A stretch of DNA of 64,000 nt from Lepas anatifera (taxonomy: Eukaryota; Arthropoda; Thecostraca; Lepadidae). Positions 1 to 14,920 of this stretch are shown in pieces. The translations under genes and the position numbers were made by a program. The stretch covers positions 189,001-253,000 of the forward strand of contig JAOTON010001528.1 of assembly GCA_034440635.1 (NCBI GenBank). Direction: 5' to 3'. The notes under the pieces were generated by a model, which made no database searches, had not been told where the DNA came from, and was given only the letters and a program-made list of their open reading frames with translations. Every line of letters starts with the position of its first letter. The first letter of the stretch is position 1.

Positions 1-1607
1 GGTATCGAGGGACCTTAGGGTCTGCGTTTAAAATAATAATGCGTTTGTTTCCACTACTTGTTCGGGTTTTAATCATGACAGATATTATAAAAAAATTTAA
101 GCAGTTTTATTGGAAACATTTTCACCGGGGCACACGTAGAGGAATGATATTACAACCGGAACGGTCGACATAACATTTTGTCTCTTACGATTACAAGAAC
201 TCGTTGGCGCTGCCTTTAAAGGGAATGTGCCACCTTTATGACGTGCCTTTCACTGAGGTAGCAAAGTTGTAAAGCGTGCCGGAAAACCCAGTACTCAATA
301 TTTAATTTGTCTTGAAACTCAAAATTTCCGTGGAGAAAATCTAAGAAGCTACCTGAAATGTACCCCATATGTACTCGAGCCAGGCGGACACAGTTGTCAG
401 CTGTTGGTGTGACGGCAGTGCTGCCGTCACGGTGAGTAGTGAGCCAATTAAAGCCCTTGAAGCCTATTGAATATGGTAGTTGTTGTCAGATCATAACGTC
501 ACCCACAGACAGAGGCTTATTTTTGACCATAAAAGAGCATTTTGAAAATCAAAATATTGAGCTCATGGTAAATTTTTTCTGAGAAATCATGGACGTTTTC
601 ATGATTTTCGGCCAAAATACCCCTAATTATAAAAAAATTCGTGGATTCGACCAAGGTGCCACATTCCCTTTAAAAGTGGCCAGGAAACTTATTATCATAA
701 TAAAGTGTATTTTTAGATTTCACAGCTTCTTTGGTCATTGGCACCCATAGCCCTAGATGATTCTTCCCAGCTGGGCGCGGGAAGCTTAACTGATTGGTGG
801 GTATATAGTTCCTTCATTGTCAATTACTCTGCGTTCTTTTACAAAATATGTTATGCTTTAGAAATATGTTTCTTCGGTCTCGTGCCCAGCTAAATTAAAT
901 TACCCACAGGGTGGGAGTGTGGACTTCTATCTCTGGTTGTTTGGTAGCCATTAGCCCAGTTTTTTATATCAGGCAACTTGGTTTCATGTGTTTGCGGGGC
1001 TGTAGGGTTTTGAAAACAGTTTTTACAGTGCAATGGCTCTCTTAACTCTCTTAACTCTCGCTGTCGTAACTGATAGCTTTCGGATTTGGGCGCCCCAGTG
1101 TTTTTAAAAATCCACGTCAGTATGATGGATATATTAAGGGTGCCCTCATTAGACAAAAACACTCCATCGTTTATGACCTTTGGGTCTCACTATAGGGCTA
1201 TAGTTTTTACGGTATAACGTCAGAGACGTGAAATTCTCTAAAACAATGGTTTGAGCCCCGAGAGAAGGCTTGTACATTTTCCCCATCCAACACGGAGCAA
1301 AGCAACACGTCTTCCCTCTTCTGGTATATTATCTGGTTATATTTCGGCAGTGTTTTAGCTGCTACCCTATCACATATGCGGCCTATCTATTACCGTTTAC
1401 CCCTTCTATTATCTATTACCCTATTGCGCTACAACATATTTCAGCTCTTGAGGCGTTAGACATTTAGATAACGTTTTTCAAGTCTCTCGACTTCGTCTGT
1501 AACTATAAGTATGTGCCCGAAGACGATAGACCAAATGAATGAAATGTTGTCTCTTATATCTCAATCTCCATAACTCCTCTGACGGTTAAGCTTCAATTCT
1601 ACAAACG
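1..1607. other. no gene recognised
   Basis: AT-rich stretch with only short, unconvincing open frames on both strands. I see no conserved domain, no splice-bounded exon and no terminal inverted repeat. It forms the left flank of the transposon that starts at 1616. Confidence 0.5.
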
Positions 1608-2446
1608 CCTCTCTCCAGGGGCGTAGCCAAGGGGGGCGGCAGGGACAGCCGCCCTTCCCCCTGAGGGGTCGAAGGGCCCCCTGAGCACACGGGCCGCGCG
1701 AAGCGCGGCTCACCCGCATTATACCTACTCTTTGACCAAATTTGAAATTTCATACCAGAGAGGGCCCTCTCAAAGGGAGATATGCGAAAAATTATTATTG
1801 TGGTTTCTTGCTATTTGAAAAATTCTGATTACGAAACTCAATTATTTTTGTATCTTCGGCAAAATTTTGGGAGGCCACTCACTTATTATCGAAATAGGTT
1901 AACGGTTCCGATAAAATGCTGAAACCTTCACCCATCACTTACTTTTCGAAAACTATTTAAAGTTGAAAAGTAATGTTTTTTGTAATACAAATGTCCGTTC
2001 TCCTGTATTTGTATTTGAATTAATTTTACAAAGCCTTTAAAATCTACAAAATGAATTAGTTTGCCCTAGAAACGGAAAAACATAATTACTCAAGTCTTCA
2101 GCCGTTTCGTATCTCGGGTCTTGAGTAGTTTTCTGCTTCAGCCCCAGGATGACGAAACTTTTGCGTCAGATAGGTCACGTGACTCCGGTATGAGAATTCC
2201 TAGGCTTCTGATTGGTTAATTGTGATTTCTTTAAGCCCTATATTTCTGTTTCAAAAGAGTTTTGGAAAATTGTTTTTCTTAAGTAATTTTTTCCTGTGGT
2301 AGTCCGAAGTTCTACATCACTGTTTAGGATTTATTTGACCTAATTCTTAGAGAAATTGATGGTCAGAGCCGAGAAAACGTCATTTAAGCGATAGTGAGAA
2401 TTATCGACAAGTCGTCTAGAAATGTTGACTTTGAGAGCAATTTTAA

Positions 2447-3363
2447 CACCCGCACTGAAGGGGCGTCTGGTACTAACGCGCACTGGAGGGGGGCCTGGTA
2501 GGCCCCCCTAAGATCTCGGAAACTAAGAGAGTTAGAAAAACGCCACTTGGTAGGTGGGTGGGAGCTATAGTGATCTACATGATGACCAATTTTCATTGAC
2601 CTAGATCAATATCTTCAAGGTTAAACGAGGTCGTAAAGGTCAAATATTGGCCATGCTAGGGATCGATTGGTAAATGCTGTAATTATTCGGGAAAATGGCG
2701 GGAATAAGCTAAAGGCGTACAAGGTTCATAGAGAAAAGGTCTCAAAGAGGCTTCCCCACAACTTTTTGAACAAGGTCATTCAAGTTCATTGACCTTTAAG
2801 GTCACCATATGGTATACTACTTATTATTTACACTTTGACTAACACTGTAGTCACTGTTTGGCGGGAAATGAGGATTGACCTTTCCCAATGACCTTTGACC
2901 TTGACCTTTGACCTTGACCTTTGTATTGGGGTACCCTAACGATGACGTCATAGCATAATATATGTCAGACCGGGTACCGTCATTTGGCCGGACGCACAGT
3001 GGTCAGTGACCCTGAAAGTGCAGATATGACCTTGACCTGTGACCTTTGACCTTGACATTGACTTTCATGTGAAGTGACCTTGACATATAGTCCCGCTTAT
3101 ATGACGTTATGACGTCACAACTCGGTCTTCAATACAAGCTAACTGGTCCGACCGCGCGTTAACGGCGATCTCAAAATGCAGGTCTGACTTTGAAAGCCTA
3201 TAAGTCAAAAATTTTCGGCCGATTTTGAAAAAGTTTTCACCAATCGACGCGCTATTAAATTCTGTTAAATGTGGCCACGTGTCGTTTTTCGACTACAAGC
3301 GGTTCTCTGGCCACCTTGGAAAAACAGGTGGGGGGCCTCCGAGGCCCCCCTCCAGTGCGCGTG
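2447..3363. mobile_element. TTAA-flanked non-autonomous element, copy 1
   Basis: TTAA occurs at 2443-2446 and 3364-3367. The inverted ends read CACCCGCACTGAAGG on the left and, reversed, CACGCGCACTGGAGG on the right. Just inside each end lies a G-rich hairpin with 9-bp stems: GGGGGGCCT/AGGCCCCCC at 2487-2508 and 3331-3352. TTAA duplication is the known hallmark of piggyBac-type insertion, so I infer a piggyBac-like MITE. The interior is packed with TGACCT (AGGTCA) half-sites, especially 2870-3080. No transposase is seen. The left end contains a second, inner copy of the terminal motif at about 2474. Confidence 0.7.
2870..3085. repeat. TGACCTTTGACCTTGACC half-site array
   Basis: Irregular tandem runs of TGACCT and TTGACC lie inside TTAA element copy 1. 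Read on the other strand they are AGGTCA direct repeats with 0-1 bp spacing, the core half-site of nuclear receptors. Whether any receptor binds is inference. The same half-sites recur in element copies 2 and 3. Confidence 0.7.
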
Positions 3364-3738
3364 TTAAGGCATTTGCAGGCCGAATTCGCAGAAATGAGAA
3401 TAGGCCTTCTGAAACAACTTTTTGTGACCTTTTGATCTAGCCAATACATTTTTTCGCGTATCTCCCTCTTCAGCACTCTATTCTGTAACAAGCAGGACAC
3501 TTCTAACCCATCAGGGCCCTTTTGACGCTGTCGCTGGGGCCCTTTTCGAGGCGCCGCCCCTCCCCCTGAGCGAAATCCTGGCTACGCCTCTGCCTCTCTC
3601 CTCCTTTCCTTGGTTACCTTAGGGCCGGGCCCCACCCCTCTCCACTCAGCAGAACCCCATCCCGCGAAACTCCTGACTTCAGCGAACAGGGTGAGAGTTG
3701 GAGACGCCGTATGACCCTGGCAGTTGGTGCGTCGTTAA

Positions 3739-4972
3739 CCCTATTTCCGTCAGGCTCCCGGCTACCCCTATTTCCGGCAGGGGGGCAATATCGGCCCCCC
3801 TAAGATCTCGTAATCTAACCAGCCGATTTTGAAAATTCAAAGTGCCATAGATTCCTCTGCTGCTAAACCTTATTTTGAAAAAAAGAAAATTTCAAAATTT
3901 TTATTTTTTAGGAGAAGGTCGTGCAAAATATACAATTTTTGTGTATTTTTTAGATTTTCCATAACCCTTGTCTCTGTTGTACGATTTTCACAAAACTAGT
4001 TCAGATTTACAAATAATTGACCCAAAATTTTCATATACTCGAGTTACGCAAAAATTCGAAATTCAATGGCAGTTCCAGGACCAGGACTATGAGGGGAAAT
4101 ATATACAACCTAAAAAGTTTTTGTTACGCGGATTAGAAGCCGTCATATACTGCTTGGCATCTTTGACACATAAATAAATGAGAAAAAGTGAAAAACTCAT
4201 CAGGGGCGGATGCAGTAACGTAAAACAGTGGGGTAAAATACATACCAACAATATGCGAATGGTGTGCATGAGTATATTAGTCCCTCGACTAGTTGAAATT
4301 TAATTTCTGATAATTTTTACCCTCCCATGGCAGCTCTGGGAAAGGGGGTGACATAGGCGGATCAAGGACTCGTCGTGGGGGGTGGGGGTGATTGGAAACA
4401 CATTTTCAATATACAACGATATTGAGTCGCGGCGGTGATACTGGCTGGGAATATACATTTTGAAAATGTGTAGTGACTGGACACGCCTCTGGTAATCTAG
4501 AATTGGGTTATAACTATTTTGAATTTTCATATACCCAATTGTATTCGCCCTGACACGGCTGTAAGCAGTCTTCTCACTTACTAACGTTTAGTCCTTCTTG
4601 ATAACATTCCCCCATTTTGAACTGCTGTAACCGCCCTGATGAATACAAATAGTGACAATTGTGAATGCACTATCATCTCACATAGAAATGATATAATAAA
4701 ACCATATAACTGGTATCAGGATCAGCAGAGACGGCTTCCTTTTACAAAAAACCCATCGCATACGATAATACTTGGTTTGTGGATAGAACCTCCCCAAAAA
4801 CCCAGCCATAGCTCCGCCCCTGGTAAATATATAATCTTGACAATTTCAGAAAACCTGCCTGTACCAGTTTTAGGAAAAGTCAGGAAGTTTCAAAGTTCTA
4901 TCGCAAGCCGTTTCGGAGATATTCTCGAAAAACCTGAAGGGGGGCAATATTAGCCCCCTGCCGGAAATAGGG
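3739..4972. mobile_element. TTAA-flanked non-autonomous element, copy 4 (related family)
   Basis: TTAA lies at 3735-3738 and 4973-4976. Inverted ends CCCTATTTCCG and CGGAAATAGGG are followed inward by G-rich inverted motifs around GGGGGGCAATAT on both sides. The subterminal CCCCCCTAAGATCTCG on the left is shared with copy 1, which links the two families although the outermost bases differ. An open frame of 104 codons (4639-4953, plus) reaches into the right end. It has no recognisable domain and is probably chance. Confidence 0.65.
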
Positions 4973-5317
4973 TTAAACCCCAACAATTATTATTATTGAC
5001 TTCAGCGAACTTGGCCGCCGGCTACCCTGTGGTGACTCTGCCGCCGTCTCGCCTGTAGGTACCGAAGAGCAGTCTCTGATAGTGCAGATATTCGAGCCAA
5101 TGGAGAGCAAATCATAGCTAGGAGTGTTTGAAAAGATAACGGTACTGTATCTCCTGGTTCACGGTTTAAGGCTTCATTATGTGAATGTAGAAATTTCGGC
5201 TGAATCTCCTGCACTACAACTGAACGCGCCTCCACCAATCAGGGCCCACCATCCGCTGGCGGCCGATTGCCTGCGGGCACAGAGATTCGAGGACTTTGGA
5301 TAGCCCAGATGTCAAAC

Positions 5318-5665
5318 TTACGGGCCTGTAGTTGCCTGGTAGGCAGCGTCCTCCTTTTTGTAAATTGGAATCACTTCCGCTCTCTTCCAGTCCCTTGGGA
5401 GCATTCCGTGGGCTAGTGAGTCCTTAAAGATGAGGCACAGGGGATGGCTCAAGGCAGTTGCAAGTTCCCGAAGTACGCGTGGATGGATGCCATCGGGGCC
5501 AGGTGATGATGATGCCTTCAAGTGTTTCAGCTTTGACTCTACCATGGCTGGCGTTAGGTGAATATATTCTAGAATATTTTCCTCCACTTGCCTTTGGTGA
5601 TGGGGCACATCGCTTCTGCTGTCTCCAATGGTAAACACCCCAGAAAAGAATGAACGTTGTGGCAA
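5318..5665 (-). pseudogene. LINE reverse transcriptase fragment
   Basis: A 115-residue minus-strand open frame carries the N-terminal fingers of a non-LTR reverse transcriptase: SSPGPDGIHPRVLREL, then a helix, then GMLPRDWKRAEVIPIYKKED. The known family pattern is GPDGIxxxxL followed by WKxAxVxPIxKKG and an NYRP(I/V)SL motif. Here the frame ends just before that motif, and no catalytic YADD region follows. The 5' end abuts a partial TTAA-family copy, so this looks like a truncated insertion. CR1/Jockey-like affiliation is likely but not provable from this short piece. Confidence 0.8.
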
Positions 5666-6300
5666 CAGGATTTTTATATCAATGACCTGGGGTCAGGTGC
5701 GCGCTATGACTTCTCCATTTGGAATTCATAGGGAAAATCTACCTAGATTATAATCATTTGCTCTAATCTGATAACTGATCGCCTACTTCCTCTTATTCTC
5801 TACTGCTGTGCCTTTGACGTTCTGTTCTGTCGCTTATTTTGCTTTGCTTTGTTCATGTGTTCTTTTGCTGGTCTCTTCTTTTGCTTCTGTTCCCGTTTAT
5901 GTGAAAATGGCATAAAGAAGTTGAAGATGATAAAAATGGGAATTAGCCGCAAATGGCTCTATTTCTGTAGATGAGTCTTAGAATGCCTTCATATTCTCAA
6001 AATCATAGTATCTTCGGTCACTCTCCAGGGCTGTGCTGCAGGTTTGGACCTGCAACCTCTGAGATCATCCGGGGCTACTTAATCAGGGTTTCACACTTGG
6101 GTGAATAACATCGCAGGAAATGACGATAGAGCTTTTATTTTGATTCCATTATGTTCAGAGTGTCATTGCGAGTCAATTGATATGCATATTTAATATAGCA
6201 GATCAAACCATGACCTTGACCTGACACGAGGTCAGGTAATTTTTGTTTTAGCCTTATATGACCATATCAAACATAATTTGATTCACCGTAACGAGAGGAA
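5666..6300. mobile_element. partial TTAA-family element copy
   Basis: The segments at 5666-5745 and 6115-6290 match the interior of TTAA element copy 3 (20905-21150) in the same order. Shared text includes the TATATC..TGACCT..GGTCAGGT start, the CAATAGAGC/GATAGAGC TTTTATTTT segment and the TGATATGCAT segment. About 360 bp of unrelated sequence separates the two matching parts. No intact termini were found, so this is a broken relic, interrupted by the LINE fragment on its left. Confidence 0.55.
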
Positions 6301-6831
6301 GCAAATGACGCCTAAAAAGTTACTCTAACTCAACCCAGTTAGACGCTAGAGCTAACAAACCCTTCCCTAAGCTGTCACCTTCCTGGACCTGTTATGACCT
6401 CGATATTGACTTGAGTCAAAAATTGAACGGTATAGCTTTTCACTTTTTCTAATTGGCTATCCGCCAGCTTTCGTGTTGCGTTGTTATCCCGCATAGGAGC
6501 CGAGATAGATGGGGGTGTTTGGACCCCTCCGCTTGTGCCAAAGTGGTTCCAAGGTCCACTGGGGCGGGTGGCGGGTGTTAATTAGCGGTATTATCCAGGG
6601 TTGTGAACTTATATTTCTTTGGGAGCGCCCGAGCACCCGCAATAAAATCTCTAGTTAGTGTTGAAATACCCTTTGAATTTTATTGTTTATCACTTTCAGG
6701 ATTGAAAATGACTGTGGGATGGCTAAAACAAAGGCAAAATGATGCTGCCTCTTTTTATATTGCTGTCATTTTTTGTTCAAATTTCGGCACTCCGTGGTTT
6801 TTGGAAATCCACACCTCTGTAGGTGCATCCA
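6301..6831. other. no gene recognised
   Basis: No conserved reading frame, repeat or RNA gene is recognised here. Short open frames overlap the small MITE to the right. Confidence 0.4.
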
Positions 6832-6964
6832 CTGGCGGACGCAGGAGCGTCGTTTGGGGGGCAACTCGGGAAAAATAGTAAAAACAGTGTTTTTGAAGAA
6901 AATCGGTCACAATTTCGCCATTTTGGGGGGCATGGCTACTTGGCACCTCCTCTGGATCCGCCAG
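6832..6964. mobile_element. small MITE with CTGGCGGA ends
   Basis: Inverted ends CTGGCGGACGCAGGAG and CTCCTCTGGATCCGCCAG enclose about 130 bp. The end motif resembles the AGGCGGATCCAG and CAGTGGCGG elements elsewhere in the window. No clean target duplication is visible. Confidence 0.45.
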
Positions 6965-8236
6965 CAGGTACAGGTCCCGGCGAATTCATAACATCTGGAT
7001 AAAGTGACGGGTTGGACTATAGTTTATATCAAACATTCAGAACCCCTAAAATCCTCAGAAATTAAATAAAGGAGCCCTTTTCAAAAGCTGCTTTTTTTAA
7101 CAAAATAATTTGAACAAATTTTTTGTTTGTTTGACTCCTCATTCCATAAGCATCGGAAAGGGGGGGCAGCCCCCACTTTTTGGCCAAAAATTTCCTGATC
7201 TCAATCCAAATGGGAAAAACAGGACATTTTTATAACCAACCGCTGCGGAAAGCAACGAGGAGCCCAAATTCAAACAGTTTTTGTTCCTGACGTGGAACGT
7301 TTTTTGCCAGCATCAGGTTGAAGCTTGACTGCCCCCCGTCCACTTTCTTGCCGGTGGCGACGCTTATGCCTCATTCGACTGTGGAAACATGCCCACATGG
7401 AAGGCAATTTTACACTATCACATTATCGTAAAAACATGGTTACTTTATTTTAAATGTATGCTAACAGCATTTGAGTGACTGCTTGCAGCACCATCCGAGC
7501 GAGACTTTGAGACACTTCCCTCCCTACCGCAGCGAAGTTGCTTGCGAGCGGTTGGATCTGACGCTGAGCCAACGGGCAGCGTGGTGCCGAGTCGGCGCTT
7601 CTTGGAAACTCCCTTCGTAGTACATGCTTTGAACTTAAGTTTGTAAAAAAATAACCGCTATTCTGACGAAAGAATGCATAGGTAAGCTCACATCATGTTC
7701 TTGCAAATGAGCACATTGAGATGACAATTCAGTCCGTGGGATGCATAGGTACCTAAAACGATAACAAGAGGGGCTTCCCACGTAAGCAACAAGACATTTC
7801 CCTCCCTTTCTTTGGCGGTATTCACAAAAAATGGAGCACATGACAAGGAAAGGAAATCATGTGTGAGAACGAATTAACTAACAAAATGTGTAAATTTTAT
7901 GTCTGGTTGGAACTATAAATAAGAAATAACAATTTCCTAATATACAAATATATTTTGCGAGGCCCAACAAAAACTGCAGAATGGAGGGCGGTTCTAGTTT
8001 CAAAGCCGATGATCAGAGACCTGAAGGTGTTACAAGCGTGTTCAGATGTACCGATAACACCAGAGACAAGTTTTCGTCCATATCTCTGGCAAAATCCCTG
8101 AATCCCGAAATCCCGGAGGGTGTGAATTCGATTACTCAGCGTCACGATTCACAATGGGATATCCCACCTACTGATTCAACATCGCTCACTCCATCAGTCC
8201 CGTAAACAATAATTCAACGTCAATAAAGTATAGCTT
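6965..8236. other. no gene recognised; fragment shared with 10390-10450
   Basis: The stretch at 7795-7850 (a pyrimidine-rich run followed by TTTGGCGGTATTCAC) resembles 10395-10445 in an intron of GPATCH11, so it is probably a dispersed repeat. A plus-strand open frame of 74 codons at 7981-8205 shows no domain. Confidence 0.35.
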
Positions 8237-8890
8237 AGCGTTTAGGCAGGTGCAGACTGTTCCGAAGTGATACATATGGTACAGTTCTAACCTCCGGGCT
8301 GCTTTCCTGCGGTAGGGGCCAATGCCAACAAGGGACGCCGTTCTTTAATAAAACGGAAAACCAAAATACTTTCAAAACCTATTTCGGCTTGTTGCAAGAG
8401 GCGATTTTTCCGAAACGTCTCATTACACGTTGCAAAGATGCCTGCCGTTCCCAGAGTGAGGCCGGCTTGTTCTTTTGAGCACTGAGTGGGTGCTATTTCC
8501 TCCAAATTGTTCTGCGATTTTGGTTAGAGACATATGCCCTTGATATAACGCTGCCGGCGAAGGGACACCATCTTTTAGACAACATAGAAGGCGTGGCGCC
8601 CCGCCGCTTCTCTAACGTTTTACATTTCATCCACCGGGAGCACGGCTTCGTTACGCCCGAGGTTCTGAGTCTGATAGCTTGTTTCAATTTATCTGTGTCT
8701 GATTACGACAACGTTAGAAGCGGAGATGGACTGCCACATCCATATTTCTAAAAGTCTACCCTCGCTTCAGTCTAGACTGGTTCATCGGATGCTTGCCGGG
8801 TCATCAACATGTGTCTCTCTATGGTTTCCTTGCATTAGACAGTCAGAAAACGTGGTCTTCGATCCAACTCCTAAAATCGCGGGAAAACAA
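8237..8890 (+). pseudogene. decayed ORF of unknown origin
   Basis: One plus frame stays open from 8237 across about 170 codons except for a single TGA near 8477. It ends at a stop near 8750, after which an adjacent frame continues in protein-like composition (for example DWFIGCLPGHQHVSLYGF) to about 8885. Protein-like pieces include APRRFSNVLHFIHREHGF and LIACFNLSVSDYDNV. There is no good start codon. I do not recognise the family. It could be a transposon or endogenous viral remnant, or chance. The stop and the frameshift argue that it is dead. Confidence 0.3.
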
Positions 8891-9169
8891 AATATAACTA
8901 GGCTGCATGTTATACCTTGGATCGCTGATTTCCTCAGCTCATCGTGAACAATCCCCGTTATTTACGCCACTCGACGTTCTATGGATTGGTTGAATAATAA
9001 CGGTTATCACAAAATCATAGTGTATTTCATTACTGGGTGAAAGTATCCGACAAGTTGTAACTACCACAAAAACAAACAATAAACAGAGCAGGGATCATAC
9101 CATCATAAGCATGAGATAACGACCAGGACCTTGTGAAAAGCACCACTGACTCGCTACACTCCTCGAAAA

Positions 9170-12262
<3,093 letters not shown>

Positions 12263-13683
12263 GATGCAGTATGTTTTGATGGAGGCTGAATAAATTCACA
12301 GGCCGGCGCTGATGTCAGTGACGTAAAAGCTGAAACATAACAATACGTAAATGCTCCATTCACATCTTTTGTATGCCTTGACGTTATCATACCGGGAGTT
12401 TACCAAATACAGTCAACATTTCGTTTTGCTCTAGATAAAGAACAGTTCATCAGCAATGTTCTTGGGGTTTTGTGGCGCGGCGAATGCGGAGGTCATTTAT
12501 AACATCATGCTGTTGTTATAGAATAAGGTATATAGCACCGTTTCATCCAGATAACGTGAACGTTTTCGCTTGCACTACTCAAAACAATCTATACAGGTGT
12601 TGTACCTCACAAATATAAATGGCTCAGGTCATGCAACCCGTTTTTAGCGAAATTTCACGCCAGATTCCAATTGCTGTCCAAAATTTGATTCATCAACTAA
12701 CCCCGGTTTCATTTAGACAGATAACATAATTCTGCACAATTTGGATACCCAAGCGGTCGGATATCATTATACCATTCTAGAGATGCCGTTGCGTAGCTGA
12801 AAGGTCCTGCATGGCGTGTCATTCGTTCCAACGGCATCGTTGGCCCGTTTAAAAGACCTCCCAACACCATCATAAATCAGCGGTGCATGGAGACTCGGGA
12901 GAACAGGCTCTGGACCCGGTTTGAGAACAACAGGTCTGTAATAGACCACGTCTGGGTTCAGCAAGGCGATATCGTTCGGCACACACCAACCCTTTGTTGT
13001 GATCCCCGCCCCTGGCGGACTTGCGCCGCCCCTGCCGGGCTTGGCCGGCGGCGGTGACCGGATGTGGTTGGGGCAGTCGGTACTCGCGAGCTGATGATAA
13101 TACAGCATGCTCCAGCACACAACGTTCCCACGCGCGCAATACGAAGTGCAGGAATCAAACGGCAATAACACCCCTACCATCGAGTGGCTTAAACAGTTTT
13201 GCAGGGACGGCACCACCATTCGGATTCCAAAGAGCGCTAGAACAGCACATTCCCCACACGTAATATGTGGAGCCATTACTAGAGAGGCTTCTCAGAGTTG
13301 AATCTACCAGAGGTTCCACACGCCAGTCTTGTCGCGCATGAAAGTCTTTCACGCGGGAAACACGTCAGATCGCCCCGGACGTTTTTCAAGGTCACACTGG
13401 AGGTGAGTACAAGGAAAACAATGTACCGCCAGAAAAACCACTGCCACTCCAAACAATTCCTCACAGTGGGATAACTTCTTTGCAGATCATTTTGAACAGT
13501 GCAGCCAAAGAAATGCACATTTTCTGTGTAAAACAAAATAACACATAGGAACGTTAGGGGGTGGGATTCATTCCGCGTGACAACTAATGTGCCCCTAACT
13601 AACTACAGGAGCTTCTACAGCCGCATAAATCAAGGTGCGGCAAGACCAGTGGCCGCTATAAACATCTTTATACCAATTCCCAC
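12263..13683. other. intergenic; no gene recognised
   Basis: Upstream of GPATCH11. Several overlapping open frames lie at 12767-13540 on both strands. A GC-rich stretch at 13000-13090 encodes Pro/Gly/Arg-rich peptides in several frames, typical of composition rather than selection. I cannot support an exon here. Confidence 0.4.
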
Positions 13684-13975
13684 CTAGGGGAAACTGGTCT
13701 CGCCCGACAGCTTGGTCGGCATGGTGGCCGCGGCGGCGGCGACCCGTCCTGACCGGTACCTAGCCCAGAACTGATGCTGGCAGAGCAGCGACGACTGCTT
13801 CAGTCGCAGACCTAGCAGCTGTAGGTCGGGCTCGGCGCCGGCTTTCTCCTCCTGCTGCACAAACTGCTGCCCACGCTGGTTCTGACTGCCCGTCCAGCCC
13901 GCGTCTGTGCCGCCGGTGGGGGGGGGCTGCTGCACTTCCACATTGGTGGAGCGGAGCGGAGGACGTGTCATCGCG
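13684..13975 (-). CDS. possible terminal exon of unknown protein
   Basis: On the minus strand an open frame runs from a possible acceptor ACTGCTGTAG|CCTCC (about 13975) to TAG at 13684. It encodes Gln/Pro/Gly-rich sequence and then a more ordered LQLLGLRLKQSSLLCQHQFW followed by ARYRSGR. Composition is GC-rich like the known exons and unlike the flanks. I do not recognise a family. The acceptor-containing segment is present twice in tandem. It could equally be a spurious GC-rich frame. Confidence 0.3.
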
Positions 13976-14052
13976 ACAGAGAGGGAGGCTACAGCAGTGT
14001 AGCGGCGCGGAGGACGAGTCATCGCGACAGAGAGAGGGAGGCTACAACAGTG
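13935..14052. repeat. tandem duplication across a candidate acceptor
   Basis: A ~50 bp unit containing CCTCCCTCTCTGTCGCGATG, preceded by ACTG(C/T)TGTAG, occurs twice in tandem on the minus strand with few mismatches. It ends exactly where the 14052 repeat begins. Confidence 0.65.
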
Positions 14053-14790
14053 CCTAATCACAAATTAATCTGTATGATTCTGCATGCCATTGCTAGGATT
14101 AAACGAAAAAAAGTATCAAATGTATGTGCTTTTTAAACTATACTTTACATAACTTGAGTTGCTAACAACTGATCCAGGCATGGGTCTAGTGTGGATATGA
14201 GAATAATGAATTACCTGTTATTACCAAATAACAATATGAAATCCTTCAAAATTAGATGTGAAAGTTTCTAAAATGTCAGTCATGTGATCACTTATGTTAA
14301 GAAAATCGTGTTGAGTCGACTCAACTCTTGACTCACAGCATGGAGGCTGGCTCCGATTCTGACTCGACTCAACTGGTTTTCCAGTTGAGTCGACTCTGAT
14401 TCGGCCCAAACATGAAGTTGAGTTGACTCAACTCCTGACTCGAGCAAAATTTGAGTCGACTCTGAGTCGAATCCGACTCTGAGTCGCGACTCAACAAGTC
14501 TGCTCTGGAGAGTAGCTGGGCCGGGAGCCTGACCGGCCACTCACTTGCGGTGTGCGGCCAGAGACCGCGCGGCCCGACCGACTGCACAACGGCCCTCCCC
14601 GCCCCTCCCCCCGCGCTCCGCCGGCGCACACGGGCGCGTACTGCGGCCCTATGTGCTGCCGGGGTTAGGCTGCGTAGTGTCGCCGTTGTTTTGATGGATG
14701 GCGCCACCTGTGTGGCTCATTATTTGGGAGTTGCGCCCTCTGGTCGGGGCGGGGATGGGGTCGACGGTCGTGTATATATATATATTGCTG
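14052..14790 (+). repeat. inverted repeat arm A (GAGTC module plus GC-rich module)
   Basis: This matches 21769-22505 in reverse orientation over almost its whole length, including the TGATCACTTATGTTAAG segment and a GAGTCGACTC-rich block (14310-14500). It also shares a CpG-rich block (14505-14770) and a short TATA run at the end. The two arms are about 7 kb apart. No coding potential is convincing. The GC-rich block yields open frames in several phases that I do not call. Confidence 0.85.
14310..14500. repeat. degenerate GAGTCGACTC array
   Basis: Many overlapping copies of the palindromic word GAGTCGACTC and its variants GAGTTGACTC and GACTCTGAGTC. The same word array recurs at 22040-22240, 50495-50665 and 52350-52540, always beside related flanking sequence. 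Confidence 0.8.
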
Positions 14791-14856
14791 ATATGTTCTT
14801 GACATGATATATGATATATGGTATATGATATATGCATAAGTCTCAAGTCTCCTCTA

Positions 14857-14858
<2 letters not shown>

Positions 14859-14920
<62 letters not shown>
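14859..14920. repeat. (AT)n/(GT)n microsatellite
   Basis: About 50 bp of AT repeats followed by six GT repeats. Confidence 0.95.

Larger units (their letters stand above)
1616..3592. mobile_element. hAT-like non-autonomous DNA transposon
   Basis: The ends are imperfect inverted repeats: left CAGGGGCGTAGCCAAGG, right CCTGGCTACGCCTCTG. They are bracketed by a perfect 8-bp direct repeat, CCTCTCTC, at 1608-1615 and 3593-3600. An 8-bp target duplication with CAG...CTG-type ends is the known signature of the hAT superfamily. No transposase reading frame is visible, so this copy is non-autonomous. A TTAA-flanked element (2447-3363) is nested inside it. A lone fragment of the same left end occurs near 28582. 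Confidence 0.8.

Noticed and set aside
12767..13276. 169-codon minus-strand frame
   Set aside because: No recognisable domain, and it overlaps open frames in other phases over a GC-rich patch.
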